From: Cylicocyclus nassatus
Taxonomy: Eukaryota; Nematoda; Chromadorea; Rhabditida; Strongylidae
NCBI GenBank assembly: GCA_958299035.1
Contig: CATQJL010000112.1
Location: 47,574,941-47,638,940 of the forward strand
Length of the DNA stretch: 64,000 nt
Reading direction: 5' to 3'
Shown here: in pieces, positions 48,171 to 58,480 of the stretch
How positions within the stretch are numbered: position 1 is the first letter of the stretch
Layout: every line of letters starts with the position of its first letter
Program-made: the position numbers and the translations under genes
Notes under the pieces: model-generated
Told to the model about the DNA's origin: nothing
Seen by the model: only the letters and a program-made list of their open reading frames with translations
Databases searched by the model: none

Positions 48171-48942
48171 GGGTGCCTTCATACCGCGCCGTCAGCCCGT
48201 AGCAGCCCGTGGCAGTCCGTAGCAGCCGCCAGCAGCCGCTAGCAGCCCGTAGCCGCCGTTGGCCGCTTTCGTTATGTAAGCAAAATTATCAAAACCTTAC
48301 TACTTTGAGTGCTCCTGTCTACGCTTTCCATCTTCTACGCTTTTCTTTTTTGCCGCTAGTACGCAGTTTGACCATATATCATATATGTGCCCATTGTTGT
48401 CATTACCTCGTCGTTCATCCTGTTGAACCATAGTTGGTAAGAGGTTCTTTCCGGTGTAATTCGCTCTTTAGATGCGTCGGTTTCCAGCAGGTGTGCAATT
48501 TGTTTTTTGAGTATGCTTTTGCTTTAATTTTTTCTTGGCTATCGGCGCATATGTAACTTGCATTCTACTATTTCGCAAGTTCGCCGGGATTCATTTGCGG
48601 GTGAGTTCTTCTTGCTTTGATAATCGCTCACATCTTTTTAATTAAGACAGATTGCAAAAGAATGTGAGCGCGATAAGATACAATGTGCGGAACAGAACAA
48701 TGAACACAAATGTATTGTGGAGAGTTGGACTGCATATTAGCAATAATAAGAAGAAATAAGCGTAGGAGATGAAAAGCGTAGGCAGGAGCACTTAATGTAG
48801 TAAGATTTTGACGATTTTGCTCCTATAACAAAGGCGGCCAGCGGCGGCTATGGGCTGCCACGGGCTGCTGGCGGCTGCTGCGGGCTGCTGGCGGCTGCTA
48901 CGGGCTGCTAGCGGCGGCTGCCGGCGCGGTATGAAGGCACCC
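48171..48942. mobile_element. Harbinger-like foldback with GC-rich tandem arms
   Basis: GGGTGCCTTCATACCGCGCC and its reverse complement, flanked by TAA on each side (48168-48170, 48943-48945). Just inside each end lies an array of about 10-bp units (AGCAGCCCGT/AGCAGCCGCC) that would form long GC-rich hairpins. The middle is AT-rich, without coding. Confidence 0.85.
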
Positions 48943-49151
48943 TAACCTTGGCGGCAGGCGTTTTCGTGCTCTCCAAGCTGCATTTTTGGAATTAGTGGAA
49001 GGAATAAGCTCAAGTAGCGAAAAAAATTCCACTCGAAACTTTGCCCGGACGCTGCTTTTAAATTCGGGCCTCTAAGGAAGGCATTGATGCCGAGACGTTA
49101 GGCCTTATAAAGTATACATATCAAACCTGTTTTGGCAAGGAAGCTCTGAGT

Positions 49152-49395
49152 AATCACACTGATTGATTGTGCTCTAATGATCCATGACCTTGAATTCCAA
49201 GTGAAACGGTGAGCGCTGATTATTGCAACCCTACTCATATGCATAGATGCAAGTTCTCAAAAATGTGGATAGGCGAAGTGCATGTTCATTTTTTGCGATG
49301 ACTCCGAGATAGCAATGCACTCTAGTCTTTTTTCTTATTTTCAAGAGACGAAAAGGCTTGCCTCTCCAATGCCTCTTTCATCGCTTCGAATGATG
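49152..49395 (+). repeat. Continuation of diverged arm segment X
   Basis: Colinear with 27478-27715 of the right arm (CACTGATTGATTGT, GAATTCCAAGTGAAAC, GATAGGCGAAGTGCATG). It resumes exactly where 41922 stopped, showing that 41923-49151 is an insertion. Confidence 0.8.
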
Positions 49396-49438
49396 ACTTA
49401 TAACAACTCGTGACTTATAATAACGGGTTAAGGGTTGT

Positions 49439-49443
<5 letters not shown>

Positions 49444-49519
<76 letters not shown>

Positions 49520-49538
49520 TGTGTGTGTGTGTGTGTGT
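49444..49538. repeat. (TG)n microsatellite
   Basis: About 47 TG units with one TA interruption. Confidence 0.98.
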
Positions 49539-49779
49539 CTGGTTTCGCGCCAGGATGCACGCTTTGCGCCACGAATCCGTGCGAAACAAGTCGTGAAGTC
49601 CAGTTTCAAGGGGAATATCTCAGCCGTTGGAGCACTACCTGAGCTGCCGGTTGCGCAGTGGCTTAGTTGGGCCCCAAAATTACTATCCACGTGAGAGCCC
49701 CATGTGTCCAGACTTGCCTGGACACTGCCTTTAAGAGCAATGTTGATGAGAACAACGGATAGAACAAGTATTCATAACA

Positions 49780-51224
49780 GAAAAACTAGCGACCCTAAGG
49801 ACCGCTTACAGCTGGTCAAGGCAAAATCATTTGGATGCAAAGAATAGTCACATAAATTAGCTCATAACTATTGAAAGTAGCATACAGTTTTATACCCATA
49901 AATACAGAGCCTACAAGTAGCCTACAAACCATACCTGAGGGTAAAGTAGCCCATGGGTTAGACTGATATTGAAAAAATGAACTGTGGGCCGTTTTCAGAA
50001 TGTTTCGAGAATACAGCCCTAAGAAAAGCCTACAAAGCGATATTTAATAAAGACAACCATGCGTACCGTTCATACATCGGTATTTTACGCGACTGCCCTA
50101 CTCCCTTCCTCCCCCCTCCCCCCCCCCCCCTAGAAACTTTAAAAAACTATACTGGCCACTTACACTTATTGAAGGAAGTATCTACTATCCTGTGGGCCGC
50201 TTACAGATCGGTAATTATTGCAAAAATATTGATCTGTAAGCTCTCACCATCCAATAATATAAGAAAAGCTGACCTACGAGGCCGCTGACCGAGATATTAT
50301 CCTTTAACAGGATATAACTGCCCTATATACCGCTTATAGACTTATAGAATTTGCAGTTGTAGTTACCCTACAATCCCCCATAAACCGATATCAAGAAAGT
50401 GCCCACGCCCACATATTGAAAAATCCTTCATGGGCCACAATGCCTCAGCGAACCCCTACAAATCGATATTTTGAAGAAAAATAACCCTAAGGGCAGCCTA
50501 CAAACCGTTTCTATGAAAAAGGACGAACATAGGTCGCTCATATACCAATGTAATAACCGTGAGAAGAAACTGCCATTAATCCGTCATCCATCCACTGCGT
50601 ATTGAGTCTGCCCTATGCACGCTAATCAACCGAGGAAATAGTTACAGATTCACCAAAGTTACAAAATCACGAAAGAAATGAAGAAAAAACAGAAACACTG
50701 TTATTACCTTGATAACTATGAGGCTTTCATAAAAGCTTTGCGGCAAAAGCGCGAAGTTATAGGCTGTATCAACCAGCATCGGTTCCGCGCTGGTATGCCT
50801 TGCGAGAATGCACGGTCGCATGCGACGTGCTCTTTCGCGTAAGAGAGTTTGCACGCATCACCCGCATCGTCGCAAGCTGCTGCAGGTGCGACGTCGCATA
50901 ACCAATGCTGGCTGGTACAGCCTATACATTATCAAATTACTGGTTGTAAGCGGCGCGTAGGGTGAATCTTATAGATCTTTAACGGCTCGAAAGGCACTGA
51001 TTTTTTGAAGATTCGGTTGATTGGCGTGCATAGGGCAGACTCAATACGCAGTGGATGAAAGGCGGATTAATTGCAGTTTCTTTTTAAAATATTCGGTTAT
51101 TACATTGGTATATGAGCGACCCACGTTCGTCCTTTTTCATAAAAACGGTTTGTAGGTTGTCCTTAGGGTTATTTTTCTTCAAAATATCGGTTTGTAGGGG
51201 TTCGCTGAGGCATTGCGGCCCATG
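49780..51224. repeat. Degenerate tandem repeat and foldback
   Basis: From about 49790 to 50560 units of about 60-75 bp recur with the motifs CCCTAAGG(GC)CGCTTACA and GCCTACAAACCGATATT. The part 50430-50636 recurs inverted at 51005-51224 (CATGGGCC...GCGAACCCCTACAAA against TTTGTAGGGGTTCGCTGAGG). A short MITE-like unit is nested at about 50759-50931 (GGCTGTATCAACCAGCATCGGTT and its complement). No gene. Confidence 0.65.
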
Positions 51225-51228
51225 AACA

Positions 51229-51251
51229 CATACACACACACACACCACACA

Positions 51252-51282
<31 letters not shown>

Positions 51283-51319
51283 CACACCACACACACACCA
51301 CACACACACACACACCACA

Positions 51320-51379
<60 letters not shown>
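51229..51379. repeat. (CA)n array with CACACC interruptions
   Basis: About 150 bp of CA repeats, the first half broken regularly by ACC (CACACACACACC units), the last 60 bp pure. Confidence 0.98.
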
Positions 51380-51381
<2 letters not shown>

Positions 51382-52010
51382 TACAGCAAAATTGCAGCCA
51401 ACACTTCAATAGCTCCGGAAAAATTTAAATGCGACCCAGATACGAACCCCCTTTTGTCATTTTTTGCCACCATACATAAAATCATAAGAAAATCCGAAGG
51501 CCATAAAGTAGGACCAAATTTTGCACAAGTGTAGTATAGCACCTCTTAAGTATAAATTGTAGGGACCGTATGAAAAGCATTACAAACAGATTTACAAATT
51601 ATTGATAATTAGCGTTGATAGAGATATGCGCTTTTGTCGAGCGTGCGAGTCCTCAGTGAGCCTTCGGAAGCAGGATGTCTACACCAATCGGTACATCCAA
51701 CATCTTTATCACACATACATGTCTTTAGTATTAAGTCTTTAGTATCGATATTCTGCGGGAGAAATAGTGATTCCCACAAAAAAATGAACTAAGTCATAAT
51801 CTTTCGAAAGTGCAGCAAACGAAAGCGAATTTCTACGTTTGCAAATGTTTTTAAATCATTGTTCACGTTTTTACTTGATACATTGGACACGGCATTCCAT
51901 GAATTTATTGTAAAGAACATGTAATAATTATTTGCCATCCGATTTCCTTCCATGCTTACTGTTTTTTAATCCAAACTACTTACGATCCCCCCCCCCCTCA
52001 CCGTAGGTAC
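51380..52010. other. No recognisable feature
   Basis: AT-rich sequence. Ends in a C13 run at about 51988. Confidence 0.3.
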
Positions 52011-52062
52011 CCGCCTTACGACCCCCCGTTGCGACAGTCGCATCACACGCTTGACCCTGATC
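52011..52062 (-). mobile_element. Orphan hAT end
   Basis: GTCGCATCACACGCTTGACCCTG is the reverse complement of the CAGGGTCAAGCGTG terminus seen intact at 57342. Neighbouring C-rich tracts resemble that element's interior. The partner end is not obvious. Confidence 0.5.
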
Positions 52063-53400
52063 CCAACTTGAAGTGACCCTTCGGACTGAACCACATAGCA
52101 TTTTATGCGCCTTGATGGCCTGATTTCAATTTCACCTTCTTTGTCTGCGATGCTGTTCGCTGGAAAAAACTTAGAGCGTTCAAAGATTCAAATTTGGCGA
52201 ACATTCAGCGCCACATCCTCAAGAACTAGTTGTTTAAAGTCACTTATCCTCGTCTTTGGTACATGTAAGCATCCCTTGAAATTAGCACACTAAATATCTT
52301 GCTAGTCTTGACTCCCAAGTTGGATCTTATAGTACATCATGCATTAGAGCTCCAGTGACACAGAATGCGATTAAATGTGTAAATCACTAAATTTCCAATG
52401 CATAATGAGCTTTAACATCCAACTTGGAAGTGCATGATTAGCAAGATATTGAGTGTACTGATTTCAAGGGATGCTCACATTCACCGGAGACTTACAACGT
52501 GTTTCTGAACAATTAGTTCTTGAGGATGTGGCGCTAATTGTTTGCCAGACTTGGACCTTTGGAAGCTTAGAATTTTTCCATAGTCCCGCATCGCTAATAA
52601 GGAAGGCAGGTTTGGATCAAGACAAAACTTTTGTGTACTGCTTCCAAGCAGCTTTTTTGATTGAGGAACCTCGATTGAAAAATTATGACAACATTAGAAA
52701 ATCTCCAACTTTCAATACTATCTGATCATCCTCTTTTTTTGTCAATTTTTCCTTTCATGCATAAGCATGTCCAGGCAAAATTGACCAGAATTTGCTAAGG
52801 TCTGCTGTGGCTCAAAGACAAACAAATTAATGGTCTATAGCCTTGCAGAGTCAAGGGAAGATATTACCAACCGAGAACTTTTGGGTAGAACATGATCAAA
52901 CGCAAGCTTTTTTGCTTCGTCTTTGAAAAGGCAATTACCGATATTTCTTTTACAGAAAAAAAGTGATAAATTTACAGTTGAACAAGCGAAATACTTGATG
53001 ACAGAGTTGTGCATCTTGTGCACAACTTTTAGGTTTTATTTTTGACATAATCAGCGACACTGTCTCTTACAAATCCCTAGGTATTACACATAGTAGAGAA
53101 ATCAAGGTTGTTGTAATCTCGTAATTTTTCTTGCACTCAGAAGATCATTTGCTTGGAAGAGGACTTTATGTCGCCGAAAGTAAGAGGGTCCCGCACAGAC
53201 GATTTAGCAGATACTCAGCCTGTGCATGCATCAAAAGGTGTATTTGTCGCAGATGTTCGGCGGGACCTCCCAATTCCGGCGACATAGTCGCCCACCCCAT
53301 TCAAAGAAGTTTCGTTTGTTCGTCGTTTTATCAACCGATCTATGTACCGCTTACTCTCTCAGAATAATTTCTTCCAAAGCCTTTACGTCAGTTCGACAGA

Positions 53401-53700
53401 ATGAGAATTTTCAAACTTACCTTCTTGTTACTTACCATCTTATTGGTAGGTTGACCAAGCAAAACATGACTTACTTGCGACTTTACTCCTCAAACTTATT
53501 GATGTACGTTACTTTAATGCTTACAGATTCTCTCTGCTGTTGACGTAGCTGAAGGCAACGTTATCGGAAACATTGGAAACGCGATAAAAGCAGTTGGAAA
53601 AGCATTTGGAGAACGTATGGTAAATCAGATCAAGAAACTTCCGCAAGCTCTCGACCAAACTGTTAGAGTGATAAAAATTACCAAGGGACTAGGACTGTAG
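53401..53700 (+). CDS. Small secreted cationic peptide, two exons (diverged copy 3)
   Basis: Exon 1 is 53401-53445, exon 2 is 53527-53700; the 81-bp GT-AG intron has the same borders and phase 0 as the arm genes. The product is 72 residues. The signal part MRIFKLTFLLLTILL-ILSAVDVAEG differs from the arm copy at only a few positions, while the mature part is almost unrelated: it lacks cysteine, has a GNIGNAIKAVGKAFGE stretch, then NQIKKLPQALDQ and ends ITKGLGL. It is basic overall and could form a cecropin-like amphipathic helix (inference). An AATAAA about 32 bases after the stop (53733) is a clear polyadenylation signal, stronger than in the arm copies. Open, correctly spliced and with a good 3' signal, it is the best candidate active gene in the window. 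Confidence 0.8.
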
Positions 53701-53785
53701 TAAGATGTTCGATGTCTCTCGTGCTCGACTGTCAATAAACAGCGTTTTGATCCAAATTGTTATACAGTTTTTGAGCTGTCGAAGG

Positions 53786-54900
53786 TTGTTAAGACTTTAT
53801 TACGCGATAAGCCAACGTTTCGGCGATGTTAAGGCTTTTTAAAAGATCGAGACTTTGAGAACTACCCGCTCAAACGCTCTGTTTGGCAATAGATTCAGTT
53901 TAGCTATGTGATGGAGTGGCAGAATAGATGCTGAAAGCCTGTTTAGACTTGTCAAATCGGGATATAGCGACCGAACAACCAGTACTGCGCTCAGCTGCGC
54001 TATGTTTATATGTTTATGGAAGATCTCGTATAGTTATTAGAATCCACAAAGTGTTTGTTAAAAGAACACTTCGTTGTTTATGGCAATGCCTTCATCTTTG
54101 CAGTTCATCTTTGGTGGTTTAGCCTTCAGTGTTTTGCGGGCTATTAACTCGGATTCGTGCAACAAGATCGTAACAGTGACTTGAAAATACTGGTTCTCGT
54201 GACATACTTTCGATGTGCACTCAAAGGTGTGGATATTTTGGATTTTTTAAGACATCAAAATCTCCTTTGATTCTCGTGCAGAAGGGTCTGCCAGTCTCTC
54301 TTATGTATTGATCACCGCATTTTTGACAGGCTATGAAATATACCACTCTTAATACCATGCAATCGCCTGGTTTCCCAGATCTCAAATCGGCGGTCGTGCA
54401 CATTCTGTCATGCGCTCGATTGCGACTTAGTTGCTTTTTGAGATGAGTAGGGATATCTATAACTCTGACGGAATCATCGAAGCCGACTTGAAACAAAGAT
54501 TTCCTGTTAGCTCTTCTGAAACCATCATATACGAAGACGCAAAACGGTGTTTTGTTGTCTTCATTTCGTTCGGTCTGCCTACAGGGGTATGCAGGAGTAT
54601 GCATTAGTGCACCTTTTGCGGGATAGCCGTTAGAATAGCCAATCTGTTTGGCAATGTTCATCGATGCATTGCGGTGTTCAACGTTGGATCAAACTGATTC
54701 TGCTGCCTGAAAATTTTGGCTATTACGGATCGCATGCTCCAAGGATGCGCAGAGCAGTAGTGAATTTATATATTCTTATTAGCTCGTTTGCGAAATCACT
54801 TAGTCATGATCCGCAAGATAGAAACACTTGGAGGTTTAGGGATGCTAGCCAATTTTCATCGGGTTTATTCCGCGTAAATCTTATGTAAGGGATTGGCTAG
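53786..54900 (-). pseudogene. Penelope-like element beside peptide copy 3
   Basis: The minus-strand open stretch 54221-54661 (146 codons) reads MNIAKQIGYSNGYPAKGALM, FVYDGFRRANRKSLFQVGFDDSVRVIDIP, and then VVYFIACQKCGDQYIRETGRPFC, i.e. the RT end and the GIY-YIG domain start, intact apart from a deletion in the Cys linker. The nuclease C-terminus continues in broken frames to about 54090 (SESELIARKTLK-like). The end nearest the peptide gene keeps GCCGAAACGTTGGC. Confidence 0.85.
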
Positions 54901-54950
54901 TCAGACCAAAGCATATGTTCATAGCCATTCTCACATCTGCTGTGATCCTG

Positions 54951-55199
54951 AGCGGTTGCTCTATCGTGAGCTCTTCTTTGCTACGTCGATTTCACATCTA
55001 GCAAGCCATTTCTGGCATACGTGTCTATCCTTGCGGATTGGGATGCGGATGCGGCTTTACAACGTCACATAAAACTCATCAAGTTCTTTCTTATTAATTC
55101 TTGTCTAAACTTGCCTATGCATACTCATAAGGTACAGTTTTTTCAAATACCTTTCATTAACCTAATCTGTCTCTTGCGCATCTAAAAGTACCGTTTTCA
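54951..55199. other. No recognisable feature
   Basis: Short gap between arm-copy sequence and the LINE relic. Confidence 0.3.
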
Positions 55200-55711
55200 A
55201 GGTAGCTTTTTGGGTCTTGAATATCACATTTACAATGGCCGTTTCAAGCTTGTATCACCTTCTCTGTTCAGAGCCTTAAAGGCACTCAAGAAAAAGAAAT
55301 CAACCAGTGTTTCTCATGAAAACTCTACTGTTGATGCTCCTGATGTCAAGTCGATAGATTCTGATAACCTTTCTGTGGGTGAGATTATCAAATCTATCCT
55401 TGATAGAAATACTGATCCCTCATAGAAAGGCTAGTTATAACTCTGAAAAACAAGATGCCAAAGGACCCAGAGACTGAAAAAGAGAAAGAAGCATCGTTCT
55501 AGCTGGACTCAATCTTCCATTAACAGGCCGTCTTAAAAGAAATCAACAGTTGGAAGAAAATGTCGCACGTGTGCCGGAGCAGATTAATGTGGATTGCTGC
55601 CCATTTGAAATCTTTCGATTGGGTAAATATGTTGAAGGTAAGACTAGGCATGTAAAACTTGTTTTTTCGTCCCGCTCCGCGTGGGCTCAAGCCCTTGCAA
55701 ATATACTTGGA
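55200..55711 (+). pseudogene. Retrotransposon ORF1-like relic
   Basis: 55210-55425 is open (FKLVSPSLFRALKALKKKKS, then an acidic part with DSDNLSVGEIIKSIL). After a frameshift, 55490-55705 reads LAGLNLPLTGRLKRNQQLEENV, VDCCPFEIFRLGKYVEGKTRHVKLVF and AWAQALAN. This resembles the RRM-like ORF1 product of nematode non-LTR elements, by recollection. The 3' side is cut by the ATTCG-rich repeat. Confidence 0.5.
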
Positions 55712-55714
55712 TAA

Positions 55715-56085
55715 ATTCGAAATTTTTCATCGAATAAATGAATATCGAATAGATCCGAAAATGAAAAATGTCGAATAAACGAATATCAAATAAATCAAGG
55801 TTTAAAAATTTTCAAATGAATCAATTTCGAATAAATATAAAAAATCAAAAATATCGAATGAATGAATATCGAGTACATTCAAACATTGGAGGTCGAATCT
55901 CGAATAAATATTCGAACGATTTACGAAAAACTAGAGCAACCATATCTTAAATTTGCATATCTGGCTAAAGCCGATTCATTCACAATCAGCACTCTCGTAT
56001 CTCCTATACCAACTCCTAGCTCAAGATTTTCCAAAAATCGACAAAATCGATGAAGTAAATTTATATCCATAATCAGCACCCTCAC
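55715..56085. mobile_element. ATTCGAATA-rich element, inverted copy
   Basis: Reverse-complement relative of 32620-33065: TCGAATAAATGAATATCGAAT units followed by TATCTGGCTAAAGCCG and AAAATCGATAAAATCG-like flanks in matching order. Confidence 0.65.
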
Positions 56086-56349
56086 TTACCCCCTTGTACT
56101 CCCTCGTAACTGGCAAATCGCGTACGGCTATCACGTAAAATATGTCATAATCAAAGCTCGCATTTCTCAATGTGGACCTACTTCGTCCACCTTTAGCTCT
56201 TACCAGTTGGTAGGCTGATAGCTCCCGTGTTAAAGTGCCTGCAAGCCTGCGGGACAATCTTGGAAGCACTATGATAAAAAATCAGAAGTTACGATTTTTT
56301 GAAAATATTGCGAACGAACTTTCGTGCCGACCTAATATATAGGGTCTTC

Positions 56350-56813
56350 AAAGGCAGTGGGTCGGCAGAATGAGACCCGTGGCAAAACAAAGTCACAGGG
56401 TAGGAGCCCCCATAATGGAACCTATGAGCCAAAGTTCGATGTTTCTCTGCCACTTCTAACCTCGAAATTTCAAAGCAAAAGCAGCGCCCATCTCCTGTCC
56501 TCTCCGAACCCACCCACCCCATGGACCGTGGAGTGACTTCCACGGTCAGAGCGCGCAGCCGCAATGCTATAAGCATTTAGTCCCGCAACGACTCTGCGTC
56601 TTCACCATGACGGGCTTCGCCTTCACTCGTCCATGGGGTAGGCGGGTTCGGAGAGGACAGGAGATGGGAGATGGGCGCTGCTTTCGCTTTGAATTTTCGG
56701 GGGTTAGAAGTGGCAGGGAAAGTCCGAACTTTGGCCCATAGGTTCCATACGGGGGCTCCTACCCTATGACATTGTTCTGCCACGGGTCTCATTCTGCCGA
56801 CCCACTGCCTTTA
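56350..56813. mobile_element. 464-bp foldback, AAAGGCAGTGGGTCGGC ends
   Basis: AAAGGCAGTGGGTCGGCAGA and its complement bound about 200-bp inverted arms (ACCCGTGGCA, GGAGCCCCC, GAGGACAGGAGATGGG). A central short hairpin is GACCGTGG/CCACGGTC. Target duplication not clear. Confidence 0.85.
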
Positions 56814-57333
56814 AGGATACGATGTTATCCATGCCAGCGTTGTGTAACGTTGTGTGATCGATCAGCATGATGCTGAGGATTTTTCGGCACGACGCTGCTA
56901 TGGTGTTGGCACAGCTTCTGCACACAGCTAGTCTGATGCAGCCTAACGTTCCAGACTTCTTTTCAAAGAATCTTTATTTTGCAGCGTAACAATGCCATGC
57001 TGTGCAGTCGCACGTATCACATAAAACCTGGATAAGCTGCGAAGGTGCGCGACGTTCAACGTTGACAGAAATGATGTAGGGAAATTGCGAGCAGTAATGT
57101 ATTAGCTTTTCATTCTTTCTTTTGAGGTTAGCCATACTGGTTACTTGTGGATATGAGTGTAGTGCTTCAACAATCCAGATACTACAGCTGCACCATTTTT
57201 TTTTTGAAGATCCATCAGATGCATCAGAGATTTTCAGTTTTCCATACTGTGGCAGATTTATAGAATAGACTTGCTATGATGATTTAGAGCGGCTGCAGAT
57301 ATCTCAAAAATTCCGAGTTTTTTCATTTTCTGA
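56814..57333. other. No recognisable feature
   Basis: Unassigned sequence between two foldbacks. Confidence 0.3.
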
Positions 57334-57341
57334 AGTGGGCA

Positions 57342-58472
57342 CAGGGTCAAGCGTGGGGTGTGGCACGCCACACCTGGGGGGGTCGTATTTAGGAGTCAAA
57401 AGGAGAGGGGGTCGTAGTTGGGTAAAGTGATAATAGTGATACATGATTTTGTATCATATCCATAATTAGCATGTCAATTAAACCCTGTAGACAATGTTTG
57501 AGCGAATTTTGAAGATTCAAGACACTAAGCTACCTAAGCGAAATGGTCATTTTCCAGCATGATCAACTTTGTTTCAAAGGTGAATCAGCCATCCGTTTTT
57601 GCACTCAAGACAAAGCACTACTCCTTCTTTGTCCATCTCAGAAATCCCGCTTCAAAAATTAGAAACCAACCAAAATCTCATTTTTCTCATTTTTCGCTTT
57701 TAATAGCTTTGCTTTCACCAAATATTATTAAGAGCTAAGAAGACGAATAAGGCTCCAAACATTCCTATGGAATCTACGAGGTCTAGGCTATCGATTCGTA
57801 TAAATAATGTTCGCTAAAAATGTTTTTTTGATATAGTTAAAATATTGAAGATTCAAGATACTAGGCCACCTAAGTGAAATGGTCATTTTCCAACATGATT
57901 AACTTTGTTTCAAAGGTAAATTAGCTATCCGTTTTTGCACTCAAGACTGATTTTTGATATAGTTAATGGGGTGCGGCACCCCACCCCCCTTAAAAGCTGC
58001 GGCTGCCTCAGCTTTTAAGGGGGAGGGGGGTGCCGCGCCCCATTAACTATATCAAAAAACATTTTTAGCGAACGTTATTTATACGAATCGATAGCCTAGA
58101 CCTCGTAGATTCCATAGGAATGTTTGGAGCCTTATTCGTTTTCTTAGCTCTGAATAATATTTGGTGAAAGCAAAGCTATTAAAAGCGAAAAATGAGAAAA
58201 ATGAGATTTTGGTTGGCTTCTAATTCCACAGTTTGGAGGTCTCTTAAAGCGGGATTTCTGAGATGGACAAAGGAATAGTGCTTAGCGCTCAAACTTTGTC
58301 TAGCGGGGTTAATTGACATGCTCATTATGGATACCTTGCCCATTATGTTTGACAGAGCCTTCAGGTAATGCTATCTTAGATATATAATTCAGGGAGGGTC
58401 TTATTAAGACAGCAATCAGGGGGGGGGGGGTCGTAACCAGCGATCGTCTGCCACACCCCCTGCTTGACCCTG
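57342..58472. mobile_element. 1.1-kb hAT foldback element
   Basis: CAGGGTCAAGCGTGGGGTGT at the left and CCCCCTGCTTGACCCTG at the right, with an exact 8-bp duplication AGTGGGCA (57334-57341, 58473-58480). Long inverted arms are interrupted by a secondary palindrome at 57955-58075 (ATATAGTTAATGGGGTGCGGC and its complement). No transposase. Confidence 0.95.
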
Positions 58473-58480
58473 AGTGGGCA

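Larger units (their letters stand above)
41923..49151 (+). mobile_element. 7.2-kb insertion with Penelope-like ends
   Basis: The arm sequence GCTTAAAC/ACATTGATTG (about 27470-27480) is interrupted exactly here. Both ends hold a related block: CTTTGAGGAAGGCACTGATG...AAGCTCTGAG (41985-42072) and CTCTAAGGAAGGCATTGATG...AAGCTCTGAG (49065-49151), in direct orientation like PLE terminal repeats. After the first block come RT and GIY-YIG relics (42700-44000). The rest carries an unknown spliced gene and other insertions. Confidence 0.6.
52090..54950 (+). repeat. Third, diverged copy of arm segment Y
   Basis: Colinear with 5230-8650 of the left arm, but without the MITE at 6121-6800. It contains the peptide gene and the adjacent PLE in the same order. 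Relative to segment X (39950-49395) its orientation is flipped compared with the arms. Confidence 0.85.

Noticed and set aside
49410..49694. Open frames of Cys-Val or His-Thr repeats
   Set aside because: Products of the TG/CA microsatellites.
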